Position numbers and translations under genes: made by a program. Source: Clostridia bacterium (GTDB taxonomy: Bacteria; Bacillota; Clostridia; Oscillospirales; CAG-272). From it: 64,000 nt of DNA. Positions 15,269-24,863 of this stretch are shown in pieces. The notes under the pieces are model-generated. The model did no database searches. It worked only from the letters and a program-made list of their open reading frames with translations, and was not told the origin of the DNA. The stretch is from assembly GCA_017504625.1 (NCBI GenBank), contig JAFVQU010000011.1, positions 90,452 through 154,451 on the forward strand, read 5' to 3'. Position 1 is the first letter of the stretch; every line of letters starts with the position of its first letter.

Positions 15269-15317
15269 GTTAACTCCACAATCGTAAGATTTTATAAAAA
15301 TACAGTTCCTTTTTGTA

Positions 15318-15346
15318 TTGAAAATGTTAATGTAAGTATCTATAAT
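15318..15346 (+). promoter_or_regulatory. Promoter of the glycan-utilisation operon
   Basis: TTGAAA (15318-15323), a 17-bp spacer, and TATAAT (15341-15346), in the divergent region with the AraC gene. Confidence 0.8.
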
Positions 15347-15396
15347 TAAAGTATAACACTATATCTATCAAAAGTCAAGTGAAAGGAAGAATTATT

Positions 15397-18300
15397 ATGA
15401 ATCAATTAAAAGCAACAGTTACGGTTGAAAAGCTTATTTTGCCGACTTATCTTGAGCCTGCGGCAGAAGAGCTTCCCATGTTTGCAGAAAACAGAGTTCA
15501 CCAGCGTTCAAGCGGCGATCCCTATCCTAACAAAATCGTTTCCGCAGTTGACCGCGTAAATCGCGTTGACAAGGAGTACACTATCGTAGTTCTTGAGAAC
15601 GATTACGTAAGAATTGAGGTTCTCCCCGAGATAGGCGGCAGAGTATACAGCGCACTCGATAAGACCACGGGATACGATTTCTTCTACAAGCAGCACGTTA
15701 TCAAGCCCGCGCTTATCGGCGTGCTTGGCTCCTGGGTTTCAGGCGGCGTTGAGTTCAACTGGCCATTCCACCACCGCGCATCCGGCTACATGCCCTGTGA
15801 CTACGCCGTTGAGGAATATCCCGACGGAAGTGTTGCATGCCATCTTTCTGAGCATGATCCCATTGACAGAATGAAGGGAATGGTAAGCATCGTGCTTAAG
15901 CCTGACGCGAAGTATTTTGAAACCAGAATGCGCCTCTACAACCGTACCGATACAAGACACTCGTTCTTGTGGTGGGAAAATGCGGCAGTTCCGGTTGACG
16001 AGAACTACCAGATCTTCTTCCCTCAGGACGTAACGTACGTTAACTTCCACTACCTCAAGTCGCGCATAACATTCCCCGTAGCCGCTAACGGCGTGTTCAA
16101 CGGTATTCCAATGCAGGAGGCAAGAGATATCTCCTGGCACAAGAATACTAAGGAGGCGACATCTTACTTTGCAACCGCATCTGACTACGACTTCTTCGGT
16201 GGCTACGACCACGCAAAGAAGTGCGGTGTAGTACATATCGGTGACCACCACATCTCTCCCGGTAAGAAGATGTTTACCTGGGCATATAACCAGCTTTCAA
16301 AGTCTTGGGAAAATGCGCTTACCGATACTGACGGTCAGTATGCAGAGCTTATGGCAGGTTCTTATTCCGATAACCAGCCTAACTTCTCTTGGCTCGCTCC
16401 TTATGAGACCAAGGAGTTCTCTCAGTACTGGTATCCTATCTCCGAGATCGGTGTTCCTACCTTTGCTAACCTCGATTGCGCGCTTCGCATTGATCATGAG
16501 GCAGGCAAACTTCTCGTTCAGCCTTGTAGCGTATACGAGAATGCACAGGTAAAGGTTTACGATAACAATAACGTTTACCTCTGCGAAACGGTTACTCTTA
16601 CTCCCGATAAGTGCGTTTCCTTCGAGCTTGCAAATCTTCCCGAGTATGTTTCCGTTGTGGTTGTTGCAGCTAACGGTAAGACCGTTGCTAAGTATACAGA
16701 GCAGAAGTTTGACGAGCATAATATGCCCGAGCCCATCACCGATATGCCCGTTGCAGAGAACATGAACTCCGCACAGGATCTTTACATTGCAGGCGTTCAC
16801 GTAGATCAGTACAGAGATCCCGCTGTAAAGCCCGACGCATATTGGAGAAGAGCACTTCAGCGCGACAGACGTCATATTCCTTCGCTTATTGCTATGGCTT
16901 CCTACGAGCTTTCGAACGCAAGATTTGACGAGGCAAAGAAGTACGCAGAAAGAGCAATCGCAGAGCTTACCACGTACAACACCCGCACCGAGAGCGGCGA
17001 GGCATACTATGTTTACGCGCAGATCCTCGAGGCTTGCGGCGAATTCAAGAAGGCATACGACTTCTACTATAAGGCAGCATACGCTGCAGACGCTATTGCA
17101 AAGGCAATGACAAGAATTGCACTTCTTGACATCAGACTTTGTGATTACGTTGAGGCTGAAAGACACGCAAACTGGGCACTTGACTACGGCAGAAACAACT
17201 CGCTTGCAACCGCGGCTCTTATCATTGCTCTTAAGGAGCAGGGTAGAGCTGACGAGGCGGATAAGATTGCAAAGGCACAGCTTGCCGAGGACACTCTCGA
17301 TCACCTTACTCGTTACATCAGCGGTTGTGAGGACTTCTACGGTGTTCTTTGGAGCGATCCTGCCGAGACCTGCCTTGACCTTGCAAGCGACCTTGACATT
17401 ATGGGCAGATACGAAGATGCTCTCGCGCTTCTCGAGGGACTCTGTTCCGCTTGCCCCGATAGCCGCATAAAGATGGTTTACTACGCACTCGCTCACTTTG
17501 CACAGAAGTGCGGTAAGGATAACGCAAAGTACCTCGCTGAAGCAGTAAATGCTCCCGTTGGTAAGGCATATCCCTCTCGTCTTTTCGAGATGCAGATTCT
17601 TGAGGCGCAGGATAGCGCAGATGCAAAGCTTATGCTTGGTTGCATCCTCTACCACAAGCGTCAGTATGAAAAGGCAGCGGCTCTCTTTGAGGCATGCCCC
17701 GATTCCTATATCGCAAAGCGTAACCTCGCTGTTGCATATTATAGCCACTTGGGCCGCCACGAAGAAGCAAAGGCTCTTATGCTCTCCCTCGTAGCAGAAA
17801 GACCCAATGACGGCGAGCTTCTTTACGAAACCGTTGTTCTTCTTAATAAGATGGGCTGTCCCGCAAGCGAAAAGATCGACCTTATCCTTGCTAACAACGG
17901 AAAGCGTGAGGACATTCGCGTTGAGCTTGCAAAGGCATACAACCAGAACGGTCAGTATGATGAGGCAATAAACACACTTATGGAAAATGACTTCGTTCCT
18001 TGTGAGGGCGGTGAGCACGCGATCGCTGACCAGTATATGTACGCATATCTCTGCAAGGGAATTAACGAAATGAAGGCTGGCAACTTTGAGGCGGCTCTTG
18101 AGCTTCTTATATTTGGTCAGGTTCTTCCTCAGAGCCTTGGCGCTGGTATCTGGAACCACTGCAAGTATATTCCTATGCGCTACCGCGCGGCACTTTGCCT
18201 TGAGGCACTTGGCAGACAGGCAGAGGCAGAGGAGATCTATCGTTACATCGCAACAACCGAGATCGAGTACTTCTCCAACATGCACCTCCCCGAGCTTCCT

Positions 18301-18594
18301 TACTATCAGGCACTTTCCTACGACAGACTTGGAGAGAGCTTCAAGGCACGTAGCCTTATCACCAAGTACAGAAGAGCTTGGAGCACGTTTGAGGACGTTG
18401 TTGACAACGGCTTCTTCGCAACCACCCCCTTCTTCATGCCCTTCATTGAAGAGCCCAAGAAGCTTCGTCGTGCAAAGGCGCTCTACTTCAACGGTCTTAT
18501 CGATCGTTACCTTGGTCTTGATGCTGAGGCAGACAAGAATATGGCAGAGAGCTTCAGCCTTAACAACGACAACCTCTTTGCAAAGATAATGTAA
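15397..18594 (+). CDS. DUF5107 protein with TPR repeats
   Basis: A large protein of 1065 aa from the ATG at 15397, which follows AAAGGAAGAA. The N-terminal 400 residues match the DUF5107 type (RVEVLPEIGGRVYSALDKTTGYDFFY-like opening, aldose-epimerase-like beta sandwich). The rest holds many TPR units (for example SLIAMASYELSNARFDEAKKYAERAI and MLGCILYHKRQYEKAAALFEAC). There is no signal peptide, so it is cytoplasmic. Proteins of this kind occur in polysaccharide utilisation loci; catalysis is unproven. A very long antisense frame overlaps it and looks like a codon-bias shadow. Confidence 0.85.
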   Translation: MNQLKATVTVEKLILPTYLEPAAEELPMFAENRVHQRSSGDPYPNKIVSAVDRVNRVDKEYTIVVLENDYVRIEVLPEIGGRVYSALDKTTGYDFFYKQHVIKPALIGVLGSWVSGGVEFNWPFHHRASGYMPCDYAVEEYPDGSVACHLSEHDPIDRMKGMVSIVLKPDAKYFETRMRLYNRTDTRHSFLWWENAAVPVDENYQIFFPQDVTYVNFHYLKSRITFPVAANGVFNGIPMQEARDISWHKNTKEATSYFATASDYDFFGGYDHAKKCGVVHIGDHHISPGKKMFTWAYNQLSKSWENALTDTDGQYAELMAGSYSDNQPNFSWLAPYETKEFSQYWYPISEIGVPTFANLDCALRIDHEAGKLLVQPCSVYENAQVKVYDNNNVYLCETVTLTPDKCVSFELANLPEYVSVVVVAANGKTVAKYTEQKFDEHNMPEPITDMPVAENMNSAQDLYIAGVHVDQYRDPAVKPDAYWRRALQRDRRHIPSLIAMASYELSNARFDEAKKYAERAIAELTTYNTRTESGEAYYVYAQILEACGEFKKAYDFYYKAAYAADAIAKAMTRIALLDIRLCDYVEAERHANWALDYGRNNSLATAALIIALKEQGRADEADKIAKAQLAEDTLDHLTRYISGCEDFYGVLWSDPAETCLDLASDLDIMGRYEDALALLEGLCSACPDSRIKMVYYALAHFAQKCGKDNAKYLAEAVNAPVGKAYPSRLFEMQILEAQDSADAKLMLGCILYHKRQYEKAAALFEACPDSYIAKRNLAVAYYSHLGRHEEAKALMLSLVAERPNDGELLYETVVLLNKMGCPASEKIDLILANNGKREDIRVELAKAYNQNGQYDEAINTLMENDFVPCEGGEHAIADQYMYAYLCKGINEMKAGNFEAALELLIFGQVLPQSLGAGIWNHCKYIPMRYRAALCLEALGRQAEAEEIYRYIATTEIEYFSNMHLPELPYYQALSYDRLGESFKARSLITKYRRAWSTFEDVVDNGFFATTPFFMPFIEEPKKLRRAKALYFNGLIDRYLGLDAEADKNMAESFSLNNDNLFAKIM

Positions 18595-18633
18595 TCGGGC
18601 AAGTCCCATTTTACCGATAATATTTATGTCTAC

Positions 18634-18663
18634 GCGGGAGCTTCAGTTTTCTGGAGCTTCCGC
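18634..18663 (+). promoter_or_regulatory. Intercistronic hairpin before the GH39-like gene
   Basis: A 13-bp stem with three wobbles (GCGGGAGCTTCAG with CTGGAGCTTCCGC) and a TTTT loop, without a T-tract. It probably stabilises or processes the mRNA between the DUF5107 gene and the next one. Confidence 0.5.
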
Positions 18664-18686
18664 ACAGCGACAGAATGGAGATCATT

Positions 18687-20090
18687 ATGGAAAGATTAAA
18701 GAGAATAGGAAAGCTTGAGCCTCGTCATTCGCTTGACGTAAAGGAGTCCCCTATGGGACTTGGCATGGAAAAGCTTGACCGCGATGCTTTCGATCCCGAA
18801 AAGGTATATGATAAGGTAGCCGCACTTGGCGTAAAGTGGATAAGAATCCAGTCGGGTTGGCAAAAGACTGAGAGGGAAGAGGGAGTTTACGATTTTGCTT
18901 GGCTTGACAGTCAGGTAGATAATCTTATCTCTCGAGGACTTACTCCTTGGCTTTGCCTTTGCTACGGAAACACTCTTTACGATGACGTTGCAAAGCAGTA
19001 TTTCGGCTCGGTCGGTTGTCCCCCTATAAGAGATGAGCGCGCGTACAATGCGTGGCTTAAATACGTTGGCGAAACAGTAAAGCATTTCGCCGGCAGAATT
19101 CAGTATTACGAGGTTTGGAACGAGCCTGAGGGAACCTGGACCTGGCGTCCCGGTCCAAACGCCAACGAATATGCGGAGTTTTGCATAAAGACCGGAAAGG
19201 TCATCAAGGAAAGCGATGCAAACGCAAAGGTGATGGTCGGCTCGCACTATCAGGACTCGCTTGTGGTATTCAACAATGAGTTTGCGGCAGGCATGCTTGA
19301 GTATGCAGATGCCGTGACCTATCACACCTATCATTATGACGAAACTATGTCTATGCAGAGAGCGTTGGCGCTCAAGGCACTAACAAAGCACTATGGCAAG
19401 GACATCGAGGTAGTTCAGGGTGAGATGGGCTCGCAGTCCAAGAGCGGCGGAAACGGTGCTCTTAATTGGATCAGAACAAATCAGGATATGCAGACGAAGT
19501 ATCTTCTTCGCCACGTCGTGGCAGAGGTAATGTCGGGTGTCAAGTTCACCTCGTATTTCTCCTGCGTTGATATGGCAGAGAATCTTGATGCAAAGGCGGG
19601 CGGCCCTATTACCACTTGCGGATATTTCGGCCTGCTCGGCGCGGAATTTGACCGTAATACAGGCACGCTTGTAGGCGACTATTACGAGAAGCCCTCGTAT
19701 TACGCATTCCAGAATCTTTGCAAGCTCTTTGACGAAAAGATAACTCCCGAATATATTCCTGTTATTTTCTCTCCTCGTGGCTCACTCCGAATCAACGGTG
19801 CGGACTGTGCTACCAGAGATATTATCTGGGGCGGACTTTCCAAGGCGAACGGCGGCAAGGCGTTTGCATACTGGAATTCTACAAACATGATCACCTGTCA
19901 GGGCTTTGACGGCACCGTAACCTTTGAGATTTCGGGCGTTTCGGGTCCTGTAAGACTGATAGATCCTATGGACGGCTCGATCTATGAGCTTGGTCACGAC
20001 ATTATGAAGGATGCAGGAAACGGACTTTATCTGTTCGAAAATATTCCTTGTAAGGATTATCCTCTTATCCTTACCTTTGGAGAATTCTGA
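18687..20090 (+). CDS. GH39-like glycoside hydrolase
   Basis: About 467 aa from the ATG at 18687; GGAG overlaps the alternative ATG at 18675. It has a TIM-barrel clan GH-A layout: the acid/base Glu is in YEVWNEPEGTW and the nucleophile Glu in VVQGEMGS. It looks closest to beta-xylosidase/GH39-like enzymes. There is no signal peptide, so it would act on imported oligosaccharides. It lies in the operon DUF5107 / this / SASA esterase / GH110-like. Confidence 0.78.
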   Translation: MERLKRIGKLEPRHSLDVKESPMGLGMEKLDRDAFDPEKVYDKVAALGVKWIRIQSGWQKTEREEGVYDFAWLDSQVDNLISRGLTPWLCLCYGNTLYDDVAKQYFGSVGCPPIRDERAYNAWLKYVGETVKHFAGRIQYYEVWNEPEGTWTWRPGPNANEYAEFCIKTGKVIKESDANAKVMVGSHYQDSLVVFNNEFAAGMLEYADAVTYHTYHYDETMSMQRALALKALTKHYGKDIEVVQGEMGSQSKSGGNGALNWIRTNQDMQTKYLLRHVVAEVMSGVKFTSYFSCVDMAENLDAKAGGPITTCGYFGLLGAEFDRNTGTLVGDYYEKPSYYAFQNLCKLFDEKITPEYIPVIFSPRGSLRINGADCATRDIIWGGLSKANGGKAFAYWNSTNMITCQGFDGTVTFEISGVSGPVRLIDPMDGSIYELGHDIMKDAGNGLYLFENIPCKDYPLILTFGEF

Positions 20091-20113
20091 TCTTTTTGTA
20101 AAGGAGAATTCGC

Positions 20114-21484
20114 ATGAAAATAAATTACGGCATTAAATGTGGCGCAGTTCTTCAAAGAAATGAAAACAATCTTTGTAAGTGTATCTTTGGAGCGGACACT
20201 GTTGGTGAGATCAAGTCTTCACTTGGTAACATAGTGAAAACTGATGATGGGGCTTATCTTCTTACGGATATTCCTACGGGTGGTCCTTATGATGTAACCC
20301 TGTCTGATAATGAGGGGAGTGTAACGCTTTCCAATATCTATGTCGGCGATCTCTGGCTTTTGGCAGGACAGTCGAATATGGAGGGCTCGGGCAAGTGGAG
20401 AGAAAAATATCAAAAATATGATGCTGATCCCTCGCCCACAGTTCGCGCATACTATATGAACGAGTCTTGGGGCGCGGCAAAGAGCCAGCTTCATCAGCTT
20501 TGGGAGTCGCATGATCCTCAAATTTCGGTAAGCTTCAGAAATGATCGCAAAAACTCGCGCTGGGGGGCAGAATACCCCGAGATTCAGAACAACGGCGTAG
20601 GTCCCGGACTCTTTTTTGCTCTTGAAATGCAAAAGAGAATGGGCGGTGTGCCGCAGGGCGTTATTCCTTGCGGAGTTGGCGGCTCGGGTCTTTGGCAGTG
20701 GAATCCCGAGGGAGAAAATAACCTTTATAGCGCGGCAGTGCGCCGCTTCCGCGAATGCGGAGGAAATGTAAGGGGAATCTTCTGGCATCAGGGCGAGGCA
20801 CAGGCTATGGGATGCGCATTCCCGACCTTTATCTTTGAGATGGAGCGTCTTATCTCGGGCATGCGCCGAGATTTTGGCGCAAATATCCCGATAGTGCAGG
20901 TACAGCTTAATAAGTACGTTGCCGCAAGTCCCGCGACCGATCAGTCGTGGAATATAATTCGCGAAATGCAGAGAACGCTTGGCGAGAGAATAGAAAACCT
21001 TGCAACCGTTTACTCTCTTGACCTTGATATAGACGACCTTGTGCATCTTGCAAGCGAGGGACACGAAATACTCGGCGCACGCGCGGCAGAGGCTATGTGT
21101 GTTCTTATAGGTGAAGGTGGAGAGCCCTCACCCGAGTTCGATTCCTTTGAGGTAATACAGGACGACTACGTGCCTTTCTTTGCTAACGTTCGTGTTAACT
21201 TTAAGAATATCGTTGGCGAATTGTGTGCCGAGGGAGTTCCGTCGGGATTCTACATTCTTGACGGCGAAAGTGGCTCGCCGCTCCGCGCTATTTCAAGAAC
21301 CTGTCTTGAGGGCAATTCGGTGCGCGTTAAGGTCGAGTTTGACATAGACAAGCTTGGAGAATATTACGTCGGATATGGCTACGGCAACAACTTCTATTGC
21401 AATATCACGGATAGCGCAAAGAGAAGCATACCCGGATTCGGCCCGCTTAAAATAAACGACTATCTGAAAAAGGAGAGTAACTGA
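20114..21484 (+). CDS. Sialate O-acetylesterase-like carbohydrate esterase (SASA)
   Basis: 456 aa. The SGNH/SASA hallmark AGQSNMEGSG holds the nucleophile Ser, GVGPGLFFALEM and FWHQGEAQAM follow, and a DxxH-type site lies in DLVHLASEGHEILG. It removes acetyl groups from glycans such as acetylated pectin, xylan or sialic acid. AAAGGAGAA precedes the ATG. No signal peptide is visible, matching its cytosolic neighbours. It overlaps the next gene's start by one base. Confidence 0.87.
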   Translation: MKINYGIKCGAVLQRNENNLCKCIFGADTVGEIKSSLGNIVKTDDGAYLLTDIPTGGPYDVTLSDNEGSVTLSNIYVGDLWLLAGQSNMEGSGKWREKYQKYDADPSPTVRAYYMNESWGAAKSQLHQLWESHDPQISVSFRNDRKNSRWGAEYPEIQNNGVGPGLFFALEMQKRMGGVPQGVIPCGVGGSGLWQWNPEGENNLYSAAVRRFRECGGNVRGIFWHQGEAQAMGCAFPTFIFEMERLISGMRRDFGANIPIVQVQLNKYVAASPATDQSWNIIREMQRTLGERIENLATVYSLDLDIDDLVHLASEGHEILGARAAEAMCVLIGEGGEPSPEFDSFEVIQDDYVPFFANVRVNFKNIVGELCAEGVPSGFYILDGESGSPLRAISRTCLEGNSVRVKVEFDIDKLGEYYVGYGYGNNFYCNITDSAKRSIPGFGPLKINDYLKKESN

Positions 21485-23109
21485 TGGAAAAGATTTATCA
21501 AAAGGGAATAAAGCTTGAGAGTAACACCTATTACAAGGCAGACGCTCCTCGCTACGATATTTACCCCGAGAATTGCGTTTACACCAACGATAATATGTAC
21601 TTCTCGTACACCAAGGCAGAGGTAAAGGATATGCCCGTGGCATTCTTCCTTAAGGATCTTGAGAACGTTACTCTTGATTTCTGCGGTGCAACTATCGTTT
21701 TGCACGGCAAGATCACCCCTTATATAATTGACAATTGCAAGAACATCAAGCTTAAGAACTTCAAACTTGACTACGACCGTCCCTTCTACACGCAGGCACA
21801 CGTGCTTGAGTGTGACTCAAGGCACATGAAGGTTCGCATCGACGACGGTTTCAGATACAGAGTTGAGAACGGATATCTTTACGCGGTAAGCGATACGTGG
21901 GAGAAGAACCTTAACTTCAATGACTGCCTGCTCTGGCTCTTTGACAGAACGGGTGAAAAGGAATATCCTATTATCCTTAGCCTTTTCGGCCCCGAAATAT
22001 TCCCTTGGGAAAATCCCCCTATGCCTATCGGTCAGATCCTCGTTGAAGAGGACGGCGATTGCCTTATCTTCAAGGGCAACTTCCCTGAGAGCTGGGACGT
22101 AAACAACGGCAACAACAGTCTTGTATTTACCCATGAGGCACGCGATAAGTGCTCTGTAATTGCGGTTAATTCCGAGGATATTTACTTCGAGGATTTCATT
22201 CTTATTCACGGCGCGGCATACGCGATCATGGGTATGAACTGCAAGTATATGTACTTTGATAATTTCAGTATGTATATGAATTACGAGGGCAACGGCAGAC
22301 TTGTTACAAACAACGCCGATGGCATTCACTTCTTCAACTGTAAGGGTGAATTCGTATTCAAGAATTCCTATATGGAGGGTCTTCTCGACGATACCGTTAA
22401 TATTCATAATAACTATCTCAATATTGCAGATGTTGACGGTGACAAGCTTACCTGCCGTTTCGTAGGCAAGGCAGTGCAGATCGAGTGTCCTGTATTTGCG
22501 GAGGGCGACAAGATCGCTATCTACCGTGGCAGAACGCAGGAGAAGAAGGGCGAGTACACCATTAAGAACGTGCATCTTGACTTTGAAAACGACCAGTTTG
22601 TGTTTACACTCGACCGCGAGATAGATGGCGGAATAGTTGCAAACGACGTTATCGAAAATCTCTCGGGTCATCCCAATATCTTAATTGAGAATTGCGAGTT
22701 CGGTCGCTTCCGCGGAACTATGCGTTTGCAGAGCCGCGATAAGACTATCGTGAGAAACTGTAAATTTAACAATAAGAGCGAGTCTATCATCTTTACCGGT
22801 GACACTACCTATTGGTATGAGTCCGGCCCTGTAAACGACTTCCTTATTGAAAACTGCAGCTTCCCCTACACACATTGTGGCGCAAGAATCAGATTCTTTG
22901 GTGAGGTTGAGTATACCGAGGCAGAGAAGTACTACCACAGAAACGTAACTGTTAGAAATTGCTATTTCGACCAGGGCTGGGTAGCTACTCTTAACCACGT
23001 TGATAATTTCGTGTTTGAAAACAATATCTCAAACGGCAAAATGATGATCAGCGCAAATGCCTGCGGTGAGCTTAAGATCGACAAGGACGTTCATCTTCAC
23101 AGATCGTGA
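21484..23109 (+). CDS. Right-handed beta-helix protein, GH110-like
   Basis: 541 aa of parallel beta-helix repeats. The segment NNADGIHFFNCKG and then LLDDTVNIHNNY closely resembles the catalytic region of GH110 alpha-1,3-galactosidases (ADGIHF...DDxVNxH). Acidic residues in both motifs would form the active site. It lacks a signal peptide. The substrate is probably a galactosylated oligosaccharide, but an unassigned beta-helix hydrolase or lyase is also possible. It is the last gene of the plus-strand operon and ends at a palindromic terminator. Confidence 0.75.
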   Translation: MEKIYQKGIKLESNTYYKADAPRYDIYPENCVYTNDNMYFSYTKAEVKDMPVAFFLKDLENVTLDFCGATIVLHGKITPYIIDNCKNIKLKNFKLDYDRPFYTQAHVLECDSRHMKVRIDDGFRYRVENGYLYAVSDTWEKNLNFNDCLLWLFDRTGEKEYPIILSLFGPEIFPWENPPMPIGQILVEEDGDCLIFKGNFPESWDVNNGNNSLVFTHEARDKCSVIAVNSEDIYFEDFILIHGAAYAIMGMNCKYMYFDNFSMYMNYEGNGRLVTNNADGIHFFNCKGEFVFKNSYMEGLLDDTVNIHNNYLNIADVDGDKLTCRFVGKAVQIECPVFAEGDKIAIYRGRTQEKKGEYTIKNVHLDFENDQFVFTLDREIDGGIVANDVIENLSGHPNILIENCEFGRFRGTMRLQSRDKTIVRNCKFNNKSESIIFTGDTTYWYESGPVNDFLIENCSFPYTHCGARIRFFGEVEYTEAEKYYHRNVTVRNCYFDQGWVATLNHVDNFVFENNISNGKMMISANACGELKIDKDVHLHRS

Positions 23110-23139
23110 TCTACCAATAATTTATAAACTCAAAACAAG

Positions 23140-23168
23140 AAAAGGTCAGGAATTTCCTGACCTTTTTC
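23140..23168. terminator. 27-bp palindromic terminator, copy 3 of 4
   Basis: AAAAGGTCAGG-AATTT-CCTGACCTTTTT between the convergent GH110-like and AraC genes. Confidence 0.85.
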
Positions 23169-23238
23169 GTTTTAAATAGTTTAAGATAAGTGGCTTTGAA
23201 TAGTGAATTTTAGAAGCGCATAATCGTTATTCTTTATC

Positions 23239-24027
23239 TTACTCCTTACTTGAATTTGTTAAATAAGCTTTTTGCAGATCACTTGGAGTTTGATTGCTTA
23301 GAGCTTTAAAAATTCTATTGAAGTTCCTGATGCTTCCGAAACCGCACTCGCTTGCAATTGAAGACATTGAGTTTGAGGTGTCTTTTAACAGCCTGCACGC
23401 GTATTCAAACCGGAAGAGGTTTATTATTTTTTTGAAGTTCATATTAAAGCACTTGTTAAACAACGTTGAAAAATAGTGATATTCATAATTCAAGCTTTTT
23501 GCTACCATCGTCATAGTTATTTCGGTGTTGATATGGTCGGAAATGTAGTTTATAACTTCCTTTATAAATTTGACGTCTTGGTCGGCGTGTATTACGGTTG
23601 CGTTGCTTAAAAGCTCTGAACAGACGATGTTCAATCCGGCAATTCTTAAATATCTATCAATTGGCTTTTCGTGAAAAAGCAATGTCCTTAATATTTCTTC
23701 CGATTGAACAGAGCAGGTAAACTTTGAAAACTGTTCGTTCTTATGTTCATTTGCAAAGGTTGGTATAAAATCCTCGCTGAAAACACCGACCCATATTTTA
23801 GAGTGGCTGTCAACCACAAAGGAGTGCGGGCAATACGGAGGGATTAATATCATTTCTGATTGAGCAAGTGTCACGGTTTGAGTGTTAACCTTAACGTCTA
23901 TTGCCCCTGACATCGTATAAATTAACTCATAATTGGCATGAAAGTGCAGTGAATATTTTGTATCGCAATAAATAAAGGCATTGTTGTTGTAATTCCCGAG
24001 GGAATTACTTGGCTGATGATATAACAT
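23239..24027 (-). CDS. AraC-family transcriptional regulator (second)
   Basis: 262 aa: a cupin-like N-terminal sensor (SLHFANYELIYTMSGAIDVKV region) and a C-terminal double helix-turn-helix (ITMTMVAKSLNYEYHYFSTLF and MSSIASECGFGSIRNFNRIFKA). It is divergent from the glycyl-radical activase gene, so it probably controls the activase / glycyl radical enzyme / GH127 / GH2 operon. Confidence 0.9.
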   Translation of the reverse strand: MLYHQPSNSLGNYNNNAFIYCDTKYSLHFHANYELIYTMSGAIDVKVNTQTVTLAQSEMILIPPYCPHSFVVDSHSKIWVGVFSEDFIPTFANEHKNEQFSKFTCSVQSEEILRTLLFHEKPIDRYLRIAGLNIVCSELLSNATVIHADQDVKFIKEVINYISDHINTEITMTMVAKSLNYEYHYFSTLFNKCFNMNFKKIINLFRFEYACRLLKDTSNSMSSIASECGFGSIRNFNRIFKALSNQTPSDLQKAYLTNSSKE

Positions 24028-24076
24028 AAAATCTCCTAAAATCTTAACTTTTGTCTATAATTATATAATATATTTC

Positions 24077-24105
24077 TTGAATTGTCAATAGTGGTATGCT
24101 ACAAT
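24077..24105 (+). promoter_or_regulatory. Promoter of the activase operon, possibly leaderless
   Basis: TTGAAT (24077-24082), a 17-bp spacer, and TACAAT (24100-24105). The ATG of the activase lies at 24112, where transcription would start, and no Shine-Dalgarno sequence is present. Confidence 0.65.
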
Positions 24106-24111
24106 TTAGGT

Positions 24112-24852
24112 ATGGAAGGCATAGTTTTTTCAATTGAAGAATTTTCTGTTTATGACGGCCCCGGTATACGTTCCACAGTTTTTTTAAAGGGATGTCCAAT
24201 GGCGTGCGAATGGTGCCATAATCCTGAGGGACAAAGCTTTGATGCGATGAATTTTGACGGCAGAACGATCGGCAAAAAGTATTCTGCAAGTGAGCTTTGT
24301 TCAAATTTGTTAAAGAACGCGGACGTATTTAGCTTTAGTGGCGGAGGCGTCACATTTTCGGGCGGAGAGCCCCTTGCTCAAAGTGATTTTTTGATCGAGT
24401 GCTTGCAAGCATTAAGCGGAAAGGTGAATAGGGCAGTTCAAACGTCAGGCTTTGCAAGTGAAAAGGTATTTTCGTCTGTTTTAAGGCATTGTGATTACGT
24501 GCTTTATGATCTGAAATTAATTGATGATGATTTGCATCAAAAACACGTCGGCGTATCGAACAAAACAATCTTAAAAAATTATAACACGCTTGCAAATAGC
24601 GGAGTGGATTTTATAACGAGAGTACCGCTTATTCCGACTGTTACCGATACGGTGGAAAATCTGACCCGAATTGCTGAATTAATGATTCAAAATAACGTAA
24701 GGAAGGTCGAGCTTTTGCCGTACAACAAAATGGCGGGGGGAAAATATAGGCTGGTGGGTAAAAACTATTCGCCGAGCTTTGACGAGAATGTGGAGCCCAA
24801 CCCCAGAATTGAGATATTTGAGAAGCATGGCATAGCCGTAAAAATTTTATAA
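24112..24852 (+). CDS. Glycyl-radical enzyme activase (PFL-AE family, radical SAM)
   Basis: About 246 aa from the ATG at 24112. The radical SAM cluster motif CPMACEWC (CxxxCxxC) is followed by HNPEGQ, and the activase signature EFSVYDGPGIRSTVFLKGC precedes it. A GGEP-type SAM motif is present (FSGGEPLAQ). The length fits the short PFL-AE type without an inserted ferredoxin domain. It generates the glycyl radical on the enzyme encoded 11 bp downstream. Earlier alternative starts (TTG at 24082) fall inside the promoter. Confidence 0.92.
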   Translation: MEGIVFSIEEFSVYDGPGIRSTVFLKGCPMACEWCHNPEGQSFDAMNFDGRTIGKKYSASELCSNLLKNADVFSFSGGGVTFSGGEPLAQSDFLIECLQALSGKVNRAVQTSGFASEKVFSSVLRHCDYVLYDLKLIDDDLHQKHVGVSNKTILKNYNTLANSGVDFITRVPLIPTVTDTVENLTRIAELMIQNNVRKVELLPYNKMAGGKYRLVGKNYSPSFDENVEPNPRIEIFEKHGIAVKIL

Positions 24853-24863
24853 GGGGTGTTTAT

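Noticed and set aside
16297-18609. A 770-codon open frame on the minus strand opposite the DUF5107-TPR gene
   Set aside because: Its composition (Leu/Val/Cys/Lys rich, no family resemblance) is that expected from the complement of a codon-biased gene. The plus-strand frame has clear domains, a promoter and a ribosome site.
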